DNA from: Tubulanus polymorphus
Lineage: Eukaryota; Nemertea; Palaeonemertea; Tubulaniformes; Tubulanidae
Assembly (NCBI RefSeq): GCF_964204645.1
Contig: NC_134026.1
Coordinates: 9,561,450-9,625,449, forward strand
DNA length: 64,000 nt
Reading direction: 5' to 3'
In this document: positions 23,401 through 35,456 of the stretch, one piece after another
Numbering within the stretch: position 1 is the first letter of the stretch
Layout of the letters: each line of letters opens with the position of its first letter
Notes under the pieces: model-generated
What the model saw: only the letters and a program-made list of their open reading frames with translations
The model's database searches: none
What the model was told of the DNA's origin: nothing
Program-made: the position numbers and the translations under genes

Positions 23401-26400
23401 ATGTAAATCCCCAAATTTATTGCCACACTCGGGGAATCTTTTTCCAAAGCTAACTTCTTAACACATTTGACTATCTGATGGAAATGTGGCCCTCTCAGGT
23501 ACGAGGAAAGCGATATCCAGTTTTCTTCGCCATTGTTCTCATTCAGGGCTTTCAGTAGCATACCGAGTAAACGGACCTTTGTTCTCAAGTTTGCTAGGTC
23601 TTTTCGGCGCTGCTCCTTTGCAGTGCCTAAACGCGAGTACAATGACAAAGCAAATTCACCAATTAATTCGTCTTTTTCGCAAATGCCAGGAATGCCAGGG
23701 TTTGCAACTGTTTCTCGCATTCTGCTGAATATCAAGTTTAATGCAACCGTATCCTCATCGATTCTTGGTACAAATGGTGATAGCATGTTTCGAGAGGTTC
23801 TTATGTAATTGATGTCTGGTTGTTTTGCCATTGGTTTGAAGTGGCAACGTGTCGCATGCTCGGAAAGGCATCCCTTGTAGAAAAAACCCTTACAAAATTC
23901 GCATGGTACGTAGTCCACTGCATTTGGTGGTTTATCCGTTTTATTGGGTCTACGGACAACGACCAACGTACCATGTCCTTCTTTTATCACTTTACAATTG
24001 TGCCGAAAGTTTCCTTCATTCTGAAGTAAGCGCATATGTTTTTTTTTTTCATTTGGATCGCGTATCAGATGGTACTTTATAATTTCTGGTTCAGACGCGT
24101 GAATACTGCACAAATGCGAGGATATTTTCGAAGTAAACACACGCTTACAATACAAACAATAATCTGCCTTTCGGTAGTCCCGCTTGCCATCTACTGACTG
24201 GTATGTCGGAACAGTAACATGTTTCAAATGAGCCGACAGTCTTGACAGATAATCTCCAAAGTCTTCTTCCTCAATATCGTTATCATTTGGATCAATTTCA
24301 TGGAGATTATCATCATCACTATCACATAGATCGTCATCAGGAATGTAATCATCTTCAGAATCTGATATACATTTTCTTTTTTTCCGCTTTTTTGGAATGT
24401 CAACATCAATTGACTGATCTTCAGAGTCAGATGAGTCAATTTGCCTTTTTTTCTTTATAATTGCATCCTGTTGTGAAGAGGTTCCAGCTTTCGGTTCAAA
24501 TACATCTTTTGGCAGTAAAGGGGCAAAATGATCCGGATTCCAGTGTCCAGGTTTAAGTTCTGAATGTGTAGTCCACATTACGAGTAAAGGTGCTTGCCTC
24601 AATGTGCCAGTCAAATTTTTTCTTGGATTTAATATATGGTTCATTATAGGCACACGATTATCCAATAACCCATTAACCGAGGGGTATACTGATCTTATCC
24701 TCCTATCAATAACTGTTGCGAGTGCCTGTATTGTCAGCATCGAAGAATAACTGTTGTGTATTGCACAAGCAATACATGCATCTGCGAAGGATGGTGAAAT
24801 CAAATCGAATCCAAATTCGATACTTCGAGTTTGATAGAAGTCAGAATTCTCAACCATTTCGATACAAGTGCGAACACGAAGTTCAGTTGCTAGATCTTCA
24901 CACCCACAAAGACCGACTGATACTGCATTGAACAAACAGTTACCATCACCAGATACATCTGCAGGCATGAGCACCCCATTTACCATATCACCACATTTCT
25001 GCATAATTTCTAATGACCTGCCATGTACCATCAGTTTTCTGTCCAAACACTTATACTCAAGTTCCCGTATCCTACTTGCAAAATAGCCAACAGTAGTTTT
25101 CAGATTCTCATAGCTTTTCTGTGCACTCAGAGTGAGCATCTTCAGAATGTTTGAGTAATCAATAGTGGTAGTAGCTGAAGATAAAATAAAAGACATCTAT
25201 CAAGTGTTAATGAATACCTAGGAAACTACCACCAAAATTTAACATGTTTGGTGTTGCAGATCTATTCTTATGAATTTAAATCAAATCTGGTAGACCTAGC
25301 CATTTTACATGTACCCAATTCAATACAATCAAAAGTCAATTTTCCGGCTTCTCAATAAAAATCTTGTCAAAGTTGTATCTAAATCCAATATCTAAAAAAC
25401 AAATATCCTACTGAACTGAATTTTTGACTTTTTGACCTCGTAGAAACTGTTGAATTAATATTCACATACATTGATAACATCTTTGCGTTATTTCATGTTA
25501 TTTTTGAAGGCATCATTGGACTACAAGTTTTTATCACTCTAACCTCTGTCTAACAATACTTCAATGTTCAATTCCTGCTGGTGCGAATACACAAACTATT
25601 TTCCATGAAAATCAATGAAATGACAGAAAATTTCATGTGCTTTTTCACTTTGCAATAGATAATAGGTACAAAACTGAATGGTTCCAAAGTAAATTTCAAA
25701 TTTCCAAAGTAAATTTCAATGTTCAAATTAATCCTAGTGGGGAGAACAATATCGGATAATTTCTATTCAACAAAACAAATTCAACATAAATAACAACAAC
25801 ATAAATAACAAGTTAAAATTGTTGGTACCCTCCTTAAAAAAAAAACCATTCCAACCATGAGCGAGGACTGGTGAGACTAAGATGACTCAAAATTTGCCTG
25901 ATCCAAACATATCTAAAGATCTAGAAATTGAGACTACAGATTACAGAGACTACTACAGAGACTACGCCATTTTCCTCTGATTGATCCAATTTTTCCAGTA
26001 GTAATAGGCTCTGGGCAGAGATACATATATTATATATACCAAACATCAAACAAGTTCTCCATGAAAACTTTTGTTGAACAAATGCTGTTGGTCACATATC
26101 TTGAATCTGATAAGACCAGTTTTTGAGCTGCAGTTGTCTCAAAAGTACTAGATACATGTATTAAGACAATCCTTTAAAATATCTCCAAAGCTTCCTAAAA
26201 TGCTTTGATTCTACCTATGGATGGACAATTGACACTAGAACGCAATATGCCTAATACAACTTTAGAACAAGATTTTTCAGTTAATGTGTAAGATTTTTCA
26301 GTTAATATGCACCTTTTTAAGGTAGATAAGATCATAACGTTCACTTACCGCAGGTTCCCTCCTTGTTTTCATAAAAAAATGGTAATTCTTCATCGCTATC

Positions 26401-29400
26401 ATAGTCATGTGGCAGAAAACCTAAATAGATTAGTTTCAATTATTTCAATTATCCATACTGGCATAATTTTTCGGCATTGACCCTCCCCCTTAGTATCTAC
26501 GTGTTAATGACACAAGCTATGCTCAACACTTTCAACGACCGAAGGATATTTTTTATGAAATAGGGAGTGTAAAGTAATATGGATTGCAATTTATTTTTAT
26601 ATCACAGTTTTTGATGCATTTTAGGACATGTCTTGTCCACAAAGTATGTGCTCCTTGAAAGACAAAAGTTCGTACAATGTGCTCTAATCCCCACCCACAA
26701 AAGAAGGGAAACCACTTTTACATGATTTCACTCTCTGAAGACCGATTGCATTTTGACTTTCTTCTCGCAAGGCATTATCTTGCAAGTCGATCGTTTTCCT
26801 TACACTCACAAAATATGAATGTTTAGGATGAACAAAAACCAGGTTTAAAGGTATAGTACACTTCAAATGTAACGTACTTATTATAGCTTGAGATATCGAA
26901 GATTCAAGTAATTCCTCGCCATCTGAAAATTCTAAAAGTAGAGAAAAGCCAAAACATCTCAAAAACTATTTGAAGAAAATATATATTTCAATTATCAGTG
27001 GGTAAGTAGTGTTAGCTAGTCCAATTTTGGGAATAAAACAAATTCCAAAGATAACTATATTGGCAGCTCATTGATGTTCAATCATTCAAATAGCTGATTA
27101 TTGGAAATGTGCATCTTGTGAATAATAAAGCTATGTAACTATCAGTAACTGCATAAATACGGTAGATATCATCGATACAGCTATTAAATTGTGAACAACT
27201 ATAACTGCTTATGCAAACAAGTGTTATCTTACCAGAACAGGTGGATTCAGAATCATTGTCAACATCACCAGAAGGGCCACATGTCAATGCATCATCTTGA
27301 AAAATAAATGATATGGTGACAATTATTGCTGCATGTTACAAGTTAAAGAATTATGCAATACGTTAATTTACCAGAGCAGGTAAATTCAGAAACTTTCTTT
27401 ATATCATCACATCAATACATTATCTTGAAAATCAAATGACAGATATAATGATACAGCAACCTGACAATTATTGCAACATAACATAAGTAAAGCATGCAAT
27501 GGTGATATAATGTATTAGATTATAATGTAACATAGAATTGTGATGCATAAAATTGTTCAAATTCTTCATGAACAGGAAAGGTCTATTTCAACTTGTTTGA
27601 AAAGGATATTGGGTTTGGGATAGTGTCCTGATATGGGATTTATATGCTGAATGTAGAATTGTAAGATATGCATAGGTAGTAAAATCACTTCATCATTAGG
27701 CAGTATCCAGATATTGTGGGTTTTATATGCCACCTAACTGAATGTAGAATTGTAGGACATATATGAATAGTAAAATCACTTCATCATTAGAGAGTGTCCC
27801 AATATGAAGGGTTTTATATGCCACCTAACTGAATGTAGAATTGTAGGACATATATAGACAGTAAAATCACTTCACAATTAGGTAGTGACCAGATATGATG
27901 GGTTATATATACTACTTAACCAAGTACAGAATTGTAGGACATACATAAATAGTAAAATTATTTAATGATTAGATAGTGTCCTGATGTGAATGGTTTTATA
28001 TGCCACTTAAGTAAATGGAGAATTGTAGGACATATGGTGAATCTTTTCTCATTAAGGTAGGATAGGTTTTATATGCCCCTTTACTAAATATAGAACTTTT
28101 AACACATATGAATAGAGAAATAGAGTTTATTTACCAGAAACTGTGAATTCAGAAATTTTCTTTTCACCAGAACACTCACGAATCAATGAAATATCTGTAA
28201 AATAAAATGACAGATACAATGATACAGCAACCTGTTGACCACTATTACTGCATTATACAAGCTAAAAAGTTACATAATGAGTAAACTTACCAGAACACGT
28301 GAATTCAGAAACTTGTTTTGAATCATCACTGGAACATTTACTCGTCAATACATTATCTAGAAAATCAAATGACGGATACAATGATACAGCAACCTGTTGA
28401 CCACTATTACTGCATTATACAAGCTAAAAAGTTACATAATGAGTAAACTTACCAGAACACGTGAATTCAGAAACTTGTTTTGAATCATCACTGGAACATT
28501 TACTCGTCAATTCATTATCTAGAAAATCTAATGACGGATACAATGATACAGCAACCTGATGACCACTTTTACTGCATTATTCAAGCTAAAACGTTACATA
28601 ATGAGTAAACTTACCAGAACACGTGAATTCAGAAACTTGTTTTGAATCATCACTGGAACATTTACTCGTCAATACATTATCTAGAAAATCAAATGACGGA
28701 TACAATGATACAGCAACCTGCTGACCACTATTACTGCATTATACAAGCTAAAAAGTTACATAATGAGTAAACTTACCAGAACACGTGAATTCAGAAACTT
28801 GTTTTGAATCATCACTGGAACATTTACTCGTCAATACATTATCTAGAAAATCAAATGACGGATACAATGATACAGCAACCTGTTGACCACTATTACTGCA
28901 TTATACAAGCTAAAAAGTTACATAATGAGTAAACTTACCAGAACACGTGAATTCAGAAACTTGTTTTGAATCATCACTGGAACATTTACTCGTCAATTCA
29001 TTATCTAGAAAATCTAATGACGGATACAATGATACAGCAACCTGTTGACCACTTTTACTGCATTATTCAAGCTAAAACGTTACATAATGAGTAAACTTAC
29101 CAGAACACGTGAATTCAGAAACTTGTTTTGAATCATCACTGGAACATTTACTCGTCAATACATTATCTAGAAAATCAAATGACGGATACAATGATACAGC
29201 AACCTGCTGACCACTATTACTGCATTATACAAGCTAAAAAGTTACATAATGAGTAAACTTACCAGAACACGTGAATTCAGAAACTTGTTTTGAATCATCA
29301 CTGGAACATTTACTCGTCAATACATTATCTAGAAAATCAAATGACGGATACAATGATACAGCAACCTGCTGACCACTATTACTGCATTATACAAGCTAAA

Positions 29401-32400
29401 AAGTTACATAATGAGTAAACTTACCAGAACACGTGAATTCAGAAACTTGTTTTGAATCATCACTGGAACATTTACTCGTCAATACATTATCTAGAAAATC
29501 AAATGACGGATACAATGATACAGCAACCTGTTGACCACTATTACTGCATTATACAAGCTAAAACGTTACATAATGAGTAAACTTACCAGAACACGTGAAT
29601 TCAGAAACTTGTTTTGAATCATCACTGGAACATTTACTCGTCAATACATTATCTAGAAAATCAAATGACGGATACAATGATACAGCAACCTGTTGACCAC
29701 TATTACTGCATTATACAAGCTAAAAAGTTACATAATGAGTAAACTTACCAGAACACGTGAATTCAGAAACTTGTTTTGAATCATCACTGGAACATTTACT
29801 CGTCAATACATTATCTAGAAAATCAAATGACGGATACAATGATACAGCAACCTGTTGACCACTATTACTGCATTATACAAGCTAAAAAGTTACATAATGA
29901 GTAAACTTACCAGAACACGTGAATTCAGAAACTTGTTTTGAATCATCACTGGAACATTTACTCGTCAATACATTATCTAGAAAATCAAATGACGGATACA
30001 ATGATACAGCAACCTGTTGACCACTATTACTGCATTATACAAGCTAAAAATTTACATAATGAGTAAACTTACCAGAACACGTGAATTCAGAAACTTGTTT
30101 TGAATCATCACTGGAACATTTACTCGTCAATACATTATCTAGAAAATCAAATGACAGATACAATGATACAGCAATCTGCTGCCAATTATTACTGCATTAT
30201 ACAAGCTTAAGTTATTTCATGAGTTTACTTACCAGAACAAGAATCATGATTTTTTTTTTCACCAGATTTGTGTTGACGAAAAGACTTGGAAGTCAATACA
30301 TTATCTTGAAAATGAAATTACAGGGTGTTAATACAATACCTAGAGTAGGTAATTTCCCAAAATATAGGCTTACATGTTGCCAGTAGACCATCTTGAATGT
30401 GATCCATGAAAATTACATGGTTTTATATCAACCTCATTTTGAGTGTGTCAAGAGAAAGTAAAAAATCGACAAAACATGTATGCCTGGTTACTGTCTTTTT
30501 TCCAATCCTACCGTTCAATTTGTAGGGAAAGAAATCAAATTACCTGCCAAGGGTAGAAATAGGAAAATTGCAAGGCGGGTTCAAAAAGTAAATACGAGGC
30601 ATTTTCGGTTAAAGCAGCCATATCAAATTCGTTAAGGGGGGTCCCTCCATCTAGGGTTAGATACACTTTTGAATAAATCAACCCTTAAAGATGAAATTTC
30701 TGAGATGTTAAATTTATAGGTTTAAGTTATCTCTGTACGAAGGGCAACTTCAAAGGGAAGGCACGAGTCTAGACCTTCGAGACCACCCGCTTGATACGCC
30801 CCTGCATGCATTTCAAAGATCATGTTTACTTCATGAGAATGGATTATTTCTAACATAAATAATAACCAATTTCATTGATGTTAAAAATATATTTTTATCA
30901 AACGATACATACTTAGACCATCAGGAAATTATAGCACTGTATAGTATTCACCTTAAAACAAAACATTTATCATGGTGGGTGGCCAATAGGACTGAACCTA
31001 AGTTTTTTTACACAAAGAATACATGCTTAACATTGCTCATTATCTAAAATATGCATTATGAGATAATTCAATGAAACAAAAGGGAACCATAAAAATTGAA
31101 AAGCATACAACAGATATATATATATAGAATATATATAAGGTTAGAATATATATAAGGTTAGGCCTATCACATGCAAAATGATTCAAATTCGTCTATTTCT
31201 GCTGTTCTGGTGGACGGCTCAACAAAGTATACCGGTAAATGTATAAACTGAGTTTATGGACATACAAATCTTATAGAGAAAAAGAGCAACATTTCTGAGG
31301 GGTGGATGCAAGCTGGATTTATATGTGCATAATAAAAGGCATAATTCAACTACCCGCCCTTGGTTGTGTTCCAACCTAATGCTTCTAAGCCAATACTGTA
31401 TCATTCACTTATACAAATTGGGTAATGATAGTTTATGGTCGTTGGTGTATCAAAATGAATCATCTACCATCATAGGGCATACCTATAAGAAGCAAGTTGC
31501 ATCTAACATAACCTATCTTATCTTCAAAGTCCAATGATATTTATTAACCGCAGAATTAACACATATTCCTGATAGACACCCTCAATTCAGATTCATGCAC
31601 AGTTATCACACACAGTACATGAAGAAAATCTCATGGCGCAAATGTAGCCTGTATACAGCAAGTTTTTATGTAAGCCATGAAATGCAAGGCAAATCTGAAA
31701 TTTACATTTGAATATGATAGACTCATTTTGCTTTTATTCTCCATGCTTAAACCAAATTCCATCTACATAGGCCTAATGACAATCGCAAGCTTCAGCATGC
31801 TGGGTGTACTTTGCAAGTTTGACTCAATCTAGAAAATTTTAATCCCAACAGGTTAACAAGCTTACCTGAGGCATTAAGTTCTTTTTTGTTAGAAGCCTAT
31901 TTATATGTTGAATACAAAAATAATTTTCCAGAATGGCATAATGGAAGCAGTGAAGAAATCAGCAAATAAGCAAATGTAGCTCATTCATGCAGCACAGAAA
32001 TACAATATGGTACCCAAATGCATCAGTAGAAACAAAGATACTACACGGCGTATCTATAGTACAATGATTAGTTGTAGAGGAACTTTTATCGTGATTAAGA
32101 AATTGATCAGTCGATGTTCTTAGGATCAGTACATACACACAGAGAAGGGTGAGGGGGTTTGAAAATTTGTATTAAAATGTCTATGGTTGTGTATGGGAGG
32201 GGGTTTGCATTTATAAACTGCTGTATGCACCATACTCCATGTAGTATGATCATTGATGTTGGACCATCGTAACTCATAACCAAAGTTTAATTTTTTCAAC
32301 ACCAGCATAAATCATTTACTGATAATTCATTAATAAAGACAAGCGTTACGAATCATAAACTGCTTTCTTCTCGGGACCCGCTGTCAAGGATAATTGGAGA

Positions 32401-35400
32401 TATTGAGGTTATGTTCACGATACTTTTTTTTCAATTGACAACTTCAGTCGTCATTCTGATAAAAATTACAAGCTTTGAACTTAGGGCTAATTCTTTGATG
32501 CACAAATGCTTGCATTAGAGGTTGTTACTATAAGGCACTAAAGCGTATACAAAAAGTATGGATGTATGGTGAAGGGGAGGGTAAGGTTCTAACTGAATGA
32601 GAGCTTCGCTGCAACAAAATTGGATGAAAATAAATCATCATAATTTACCTGTCTCCACCAATAATCAGTCACCCCGTAATCATACCGCAATTCTGTTTTG
32701 GGGGGTATGTCCTTAATAGCAAAAAATGCAATATGGGGCCTTCCTTCAGATATGACGGTTTTGGCTTTACAGTTTTCTTTGCCACCCCACCCATCATTGA
32801 TGAGCCGTCCCAAACTACCATCATCAATTGAGGCATCAATGCTGAAATGGTAAAAGTCATATTTAGAGTATTCAATTAGGCCTAATATACTTTAAGAAGA
32901 TGGGTGGTATCAAATTATGATACAGGCCTACAGGTAACAGTTAGGCTTTGAATGACTTATTTTAGTTAAAGTGTAAACTAAGTAGCCTGATGGGCAATAT
33001 CTGGTTAGAAAATCAATAGACCTACATACCACAGAGAACTGAACTTTTTGTCTTGAAATTCAAAGACATATGTATCGTCATCCCCGATTTCCTTCACATC
33101 ACGGAGTAGCCCACGATATTCCACCAAAAAATCCCCTCTACAAACTGCTTTCTTTGTGAATAATCCATATCCTTAATCAGAAAAAAGTATTATCTTTGAT
33201 TAAAAACCATTCCTTCAGGTCCTACATTAAAACCTAGGGTCCAGGGACACCATGCCCAGATGAGAAAAGGTTTGAAATGCTCAACCATCTGGAAATGTTA
33301 ATATTCAACGTCTGGTGAACTACAGAAACCATGACATAAATTTTGCATTGATTGTTTATTTATGTCTTTACTATGTATTGTGGTAACAAAATATGCCAAT
33401 GTATTAATAGGTATGATATGGAAATACTCAGTTTCTGCTATTAAGTCAAGGAAGCTACCGATATAGGTTTTTGAGGATTTCAGACTGAGATTTTTGAGCT
33501 ATATGGGCACCAAAAAGGTCACAGGACGGACTTCTTGTGTCTGATCAACTCAATTGTTTTAATGCTGATGGGCCCCTAGGCATTAAAAATATTATTTGAA
33601 AGATCAAGATAATTGAAGCGTCTTAAAAGATTTCCCTTGAAAACATCAAAATCTGTAAAAATGCTGATTTCGGCAAACAGAAATCTGCCATCTTGATTCT
33701 GACAGGACCAGTCTTTGGGCTGTAGGTGTTTCAGGGTAATATATGTATAAACCAAACATCAATCCATGTGTTTTCTAAACTTCCCAAAATAACTGGATTC
33801 TGTCTACGGACTGACACAACAGATATTCTATAAAAAAGTGGATATCATACAGATGCAGCAGTAATTTAGTAAACTAGTGGTCCAGGGACACCACGCCCAC
33901 TTGGGAAGTGGTTAGAAATGCTTAACAAACGGAATATTCAACGCCCCCTGGTGAACATATTAAGAAAGCAATGACCTTACAACTCACCACAATCAATGAT
34001 GGAACATGTCATGAGCTACAATTTTGTAATTGATTGTGGTTACAAAATATCCTTAGAGACCAATACAATATGAAAATACTAATATAATATAATAAAAGTT
34101 ATTTAGCTCTTCAATGCCCCTGGTGGCCTAGGGCCGATTCTTTTATGCAGTACGGATAATCCGGACGCTCCATTTCCATTCTTTTATTGATCAGGTGACT
34201 ATTTCTGGAGAGTTCGGAGAGTCCATTCTCTCCAATCTGTCGACCGGTGTGATTGCGGAGAGACCACGTGACAAAATGGCGACGCATGAATTTTGCCTCC
34301 TAAAACTCAGAAAAGTTACGGAAGCCGCCATTTTGATTCTCAACAACTATTCCATTATGCACAAATCAGGATATTCAATCCGGAGAATACGGACTGCATA
34401 AAAGAATCGGCCCCATAATCATAGAATATGTCACAAGATACAATTTTGCCATTCATTGTGGTTACCATACCAATGACCTTGAAACTCATACAAAATATCA
34501 ATAGGTACCAATTCTGTAATTCTGTATGTAATTCTATATTCAACTCTCCCTGGTGGTGAGAACAAAAACCCGGGTAACCCCAATTCCACGTGAGGAGATG
34601 AATACTATGACAGCGATACTATAGGCCTATATCAAATATCAAGACTATAAGTCAAAACTTGTCCATAGTTTCCTTCAAAAACCTTTTTCTGAGGACTGAT
34701 GACACGAAGATGGTCACTGATTGCATCACGCTTGACTGATCAAAGTATCTGTCTGATAGGCCTGTGTAAGAGCCCTTCTCATAGTATAACCAGATCTCGG
34801 AATTCAGGCCAAAAATGACCTTGGGCATAAAAAAGGTCACATGATGGCCATGTTAAGTCTGATCTACACAATTTTTCTTATGCTGATGCACCGGGGATAC
34901 AAACAGATGTGAATGATCAAGATAATTGATCAAAGGGTTTCAAAATTTCCCTTAATAACATCAAAAATATGTAAAAAGTGCTGATTTTGCTGAACAACAA
35001 TGGCAACCAGTCGGCCATCTTGATTCTGATCAGGCCAGTTTTCGGGCAGAAGATGTATCTAGATACATGTAAAAACTAAAGATCAAGACAATCCATTGAA
35101 GCGACTTCAAAACTTCCCAAAAGAACTTGATTCCGTCTATGGACAAACGGACGACAGATGAAAAGTGAACGCAATAGTCCACTGGGACTTAAGTCCCAAG
35201 TGGGCTAAAGATTATGTTGTCCTCATTATATATCAAAAACACTTCTCGGCCTATAGGCCTCATTAGGTTAAGGATAGGGTTGGGGTCTAGAAGGTCAGGA
35301 GGGTTAGGGTTTGATAGGGTTAAAACATTCCATTTAGGTATAATTTAGCCTACCTATTTCGCTATTGACAACTTTTTTTTCGAATGCCTCTTCTGGATCT

Positions 35401-35456
35401 TTGCCAAATTTAATAAATTCAAGAGCCACCTGACTTGGTGTCATGCGTCTCGGCAT
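20258..35456 (-). CDS. Gene A: SET-OTU-zinc finger-tyrosine recombinase-SANT protein
   Basis: Minus-strand exons assemble into one frame of 1,533 codons plus stop: 35354-35456, 33030-33171, 32649-32841, 31866-31896, 30233-30304, twelve 66-nt exons between 30138 and 28291, 28135-28194, 27233-27295, 26878-26931, 26349-26420, 22966-25174, 22741-22878, 21939-22068, 20855-21050, 20611-20748 and 20258-20466. The exon lengths sum to a multiple of three and each junction keeps phase. Domain order: SET (~1-146), acidic/Ser-rich exon array (~157-527), OTU (~595-750), basic-acidic linker with KKRKKRK, zinc-finger pair (CLYC, CEFC), tyrosine recombinase (~1000-1400) and a SANT-like end (KRAPWTKGE). It could methylate lysine, cleave ubiquitin chains and recombine DNA; none of these activities is shown by sequence. 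The recombinase resembles Crypton-type enzymes. That SET and OTU share one transcript is inferred from phase continuity and from gene B. Confidence 0.75.
20855..22878 (-). CDS. Gene A exons for the catalytic half of the tyrosine recombinase
   Basis: Three exons (22741-22878, 21939-22068, 20855-21050) continue the recombinase begun in the large OTU exon. The first Arg is in LFNRRRISEVEE (~residue 1224). Exon 22741-22878 gives VIEIRGKSTR with a candidate beta-hairpin Lys. Exon 21939-22068 gives RSTKLRSFFATTLQ with the second Arg (~1345). Exon 20855-21050 gives HMGHDVKIHADVY with His ~1371 and the nucleophile Tyr ~1380. The R-K-R-H-Y set appears complete, so this copy may be active. Confidence 0.8.
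21290..21670 (-). repeat. Minisatellite M87, copy in a gene A intron
   Basis: Several imperfect units of about 87-100 bp share words such as TGTAGAATTGTGGGACATA and AATCACTTCATG. The same unit occurs in the same orientation at 27,600-28,110 and in opposite orientation as a large array at 37,670-40,600. Confidence 0.75.
22526..22593. other. Intronic stem-loop
   Basis: CTTCTATCCATCTTCAG is followed 27 bases later by its exact reverse complement CTGAAGATGGATAGAAG. This gives a 17-bp stem in the gene A intron between 22068 and 22741. Confidence 0.7.
22966..25174 (-). CDS. Gene A large exon: OTU protease, zinc fingers, recombinase N-terminal half
   Basis: A single 2,209-nt exon with a phase-1 acceptor. 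The OTU signature reads ADVSGDGNCLFNAVS (Asp ~600, nucleophile Cys ~607) and ends with HWNPDHFAPL (His ~743), so the catalytic triad residues are present. Next come a nuclear-localisation-like stretch PKKRKKRKC between acidic runs, and paired zinc-binding motifs CLYCKRVF and CEFCKGFF with nearby His/Cys. The rest is helical recombinase sequence ending with LFNRRRISEVEEMIMSDF. No stop or frameshift. Confidence 0.88.
26349..27295 (-). CDS. Gene A linker exons between the array and OTU
   Basis: Three small exons, 27233-27295 (63 nt), 26878-26931 (54 nt) and 26349-26420 (72 nt), all phase 1 at both ends. They encode acidic or Ser-rich peptides (for example DYDSDEELPFFYENKEG). The 27233-27295 exon still resembles the array unit (DDALTCGPSGD and ESTCS). 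Another relic at about 27,373-27,424 contains a stop and is probably skipped. Confidence 0.6.
27600..28110 (-). repeat. Minisatellite M87, second intronic copy
   Basis: About five units carry the words TGTAGAATTGTAGGACATAT, TAAAATCACTTCATCATTAG and GTTTTATATGCCAC, inside a gene A intron. Confidence 0.8.
28135..30304 (-). repeat. Tandem exon array of gene A (14 phase-1 exons)
   Basis: Twelve units of about 162 bp are nearly identical, each holding a 66-nt exon with its own acceptor (TTTTCTAG) and donor (GTAAGTTT). The exons run from 28291-28356 to 30073-30138. Each encodes the same 22-residue peptide, starting DNVLTSKCSSDDSK and ending VSEFTCS. All are phase 1-1, so any number can be included without changing frame. 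Older diverged members flank them (30233-30304, 72 nt, and 28135-28194, 60 nt). Introns are as similar as exons, pointing to recent expansion by unequal exchange. The peptide is polar and acidic with a pair of Cys and is likely disordered. Confidence 0.88.
31866..31896 (-). CDS. Gene A 31-nt bridging exon
   Basis: A 31-nt candidate exon with ATAG acceptor and GTAAGC donor encodes ASKKELNAS. It is the only piece noticed that converts the phase-0 donor of the SET exon (32649) to the phase 1 needed by the array. Support is phase logic and splice sites only. Confidence 0.45.
32649..35456 (-). CDS. Gene A SET-domain exons
   Basis: Exons 35354-35456, 33030-33171 and 32649-32841. The start MPRRMTPSQVALEF is followed by the SET motifs YGLFTKKAVCRGDFLVEYRG, CIDASIDDGSLGRLIND and ELRYDYG. 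The pattern G-x-G-x-F, D-x-x-V-E-Y, C-(V/I)-D-A, R-L-I-N and Y-D-Y-G is closest to KMT5A/SET8-type lysine methyltransferases. The usual R-L-I-N-H-S is R-L-I-N-D-G here, so the conserved His is replaced; activity is uncertain. Confidence 0.82.
33236..35215 (+). repeat. Dispersed repeat R1, two or more copies in gene A intron 1-2
   Basis: Starts with GTCCAGGGACACCATGCCC at about 33,238 and again GTCCAGGGACACCACGCCCAC at about 33,882. Ends at 35,215 with TTAAGTCCCAAGTGGGCT. This is the reverse orientation of the copy at 8136-8960. The second copy is interrupted by a MITE at 34,131-34,414. Confidence 0.65.
34131..34414. mobile_element. MITE nested in R1
   Basis: The left end GGGCCGATTCTTTTATGCAG and its inverted partner CTGCATAAAAGAATCGGCCC at the right end give inverted repeats of about 20-25 bp around a 284-bp element with no coding frame. 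Confidence 0.7.

Noticed and set aside
27373-27424. Another member of the gene A exon array
   Set aside because: Splice sites are recognisable but the segment contains an in-frame stop, so it is treated as a skipped relic.
28291-30138. CRISPR-like regular repeat spacing
   Set aside because: Both repeat and spacer are conserved and the unit has eukaryotic splice sites and a phase-1 exon; this is a tandem exon array in an animal genome.
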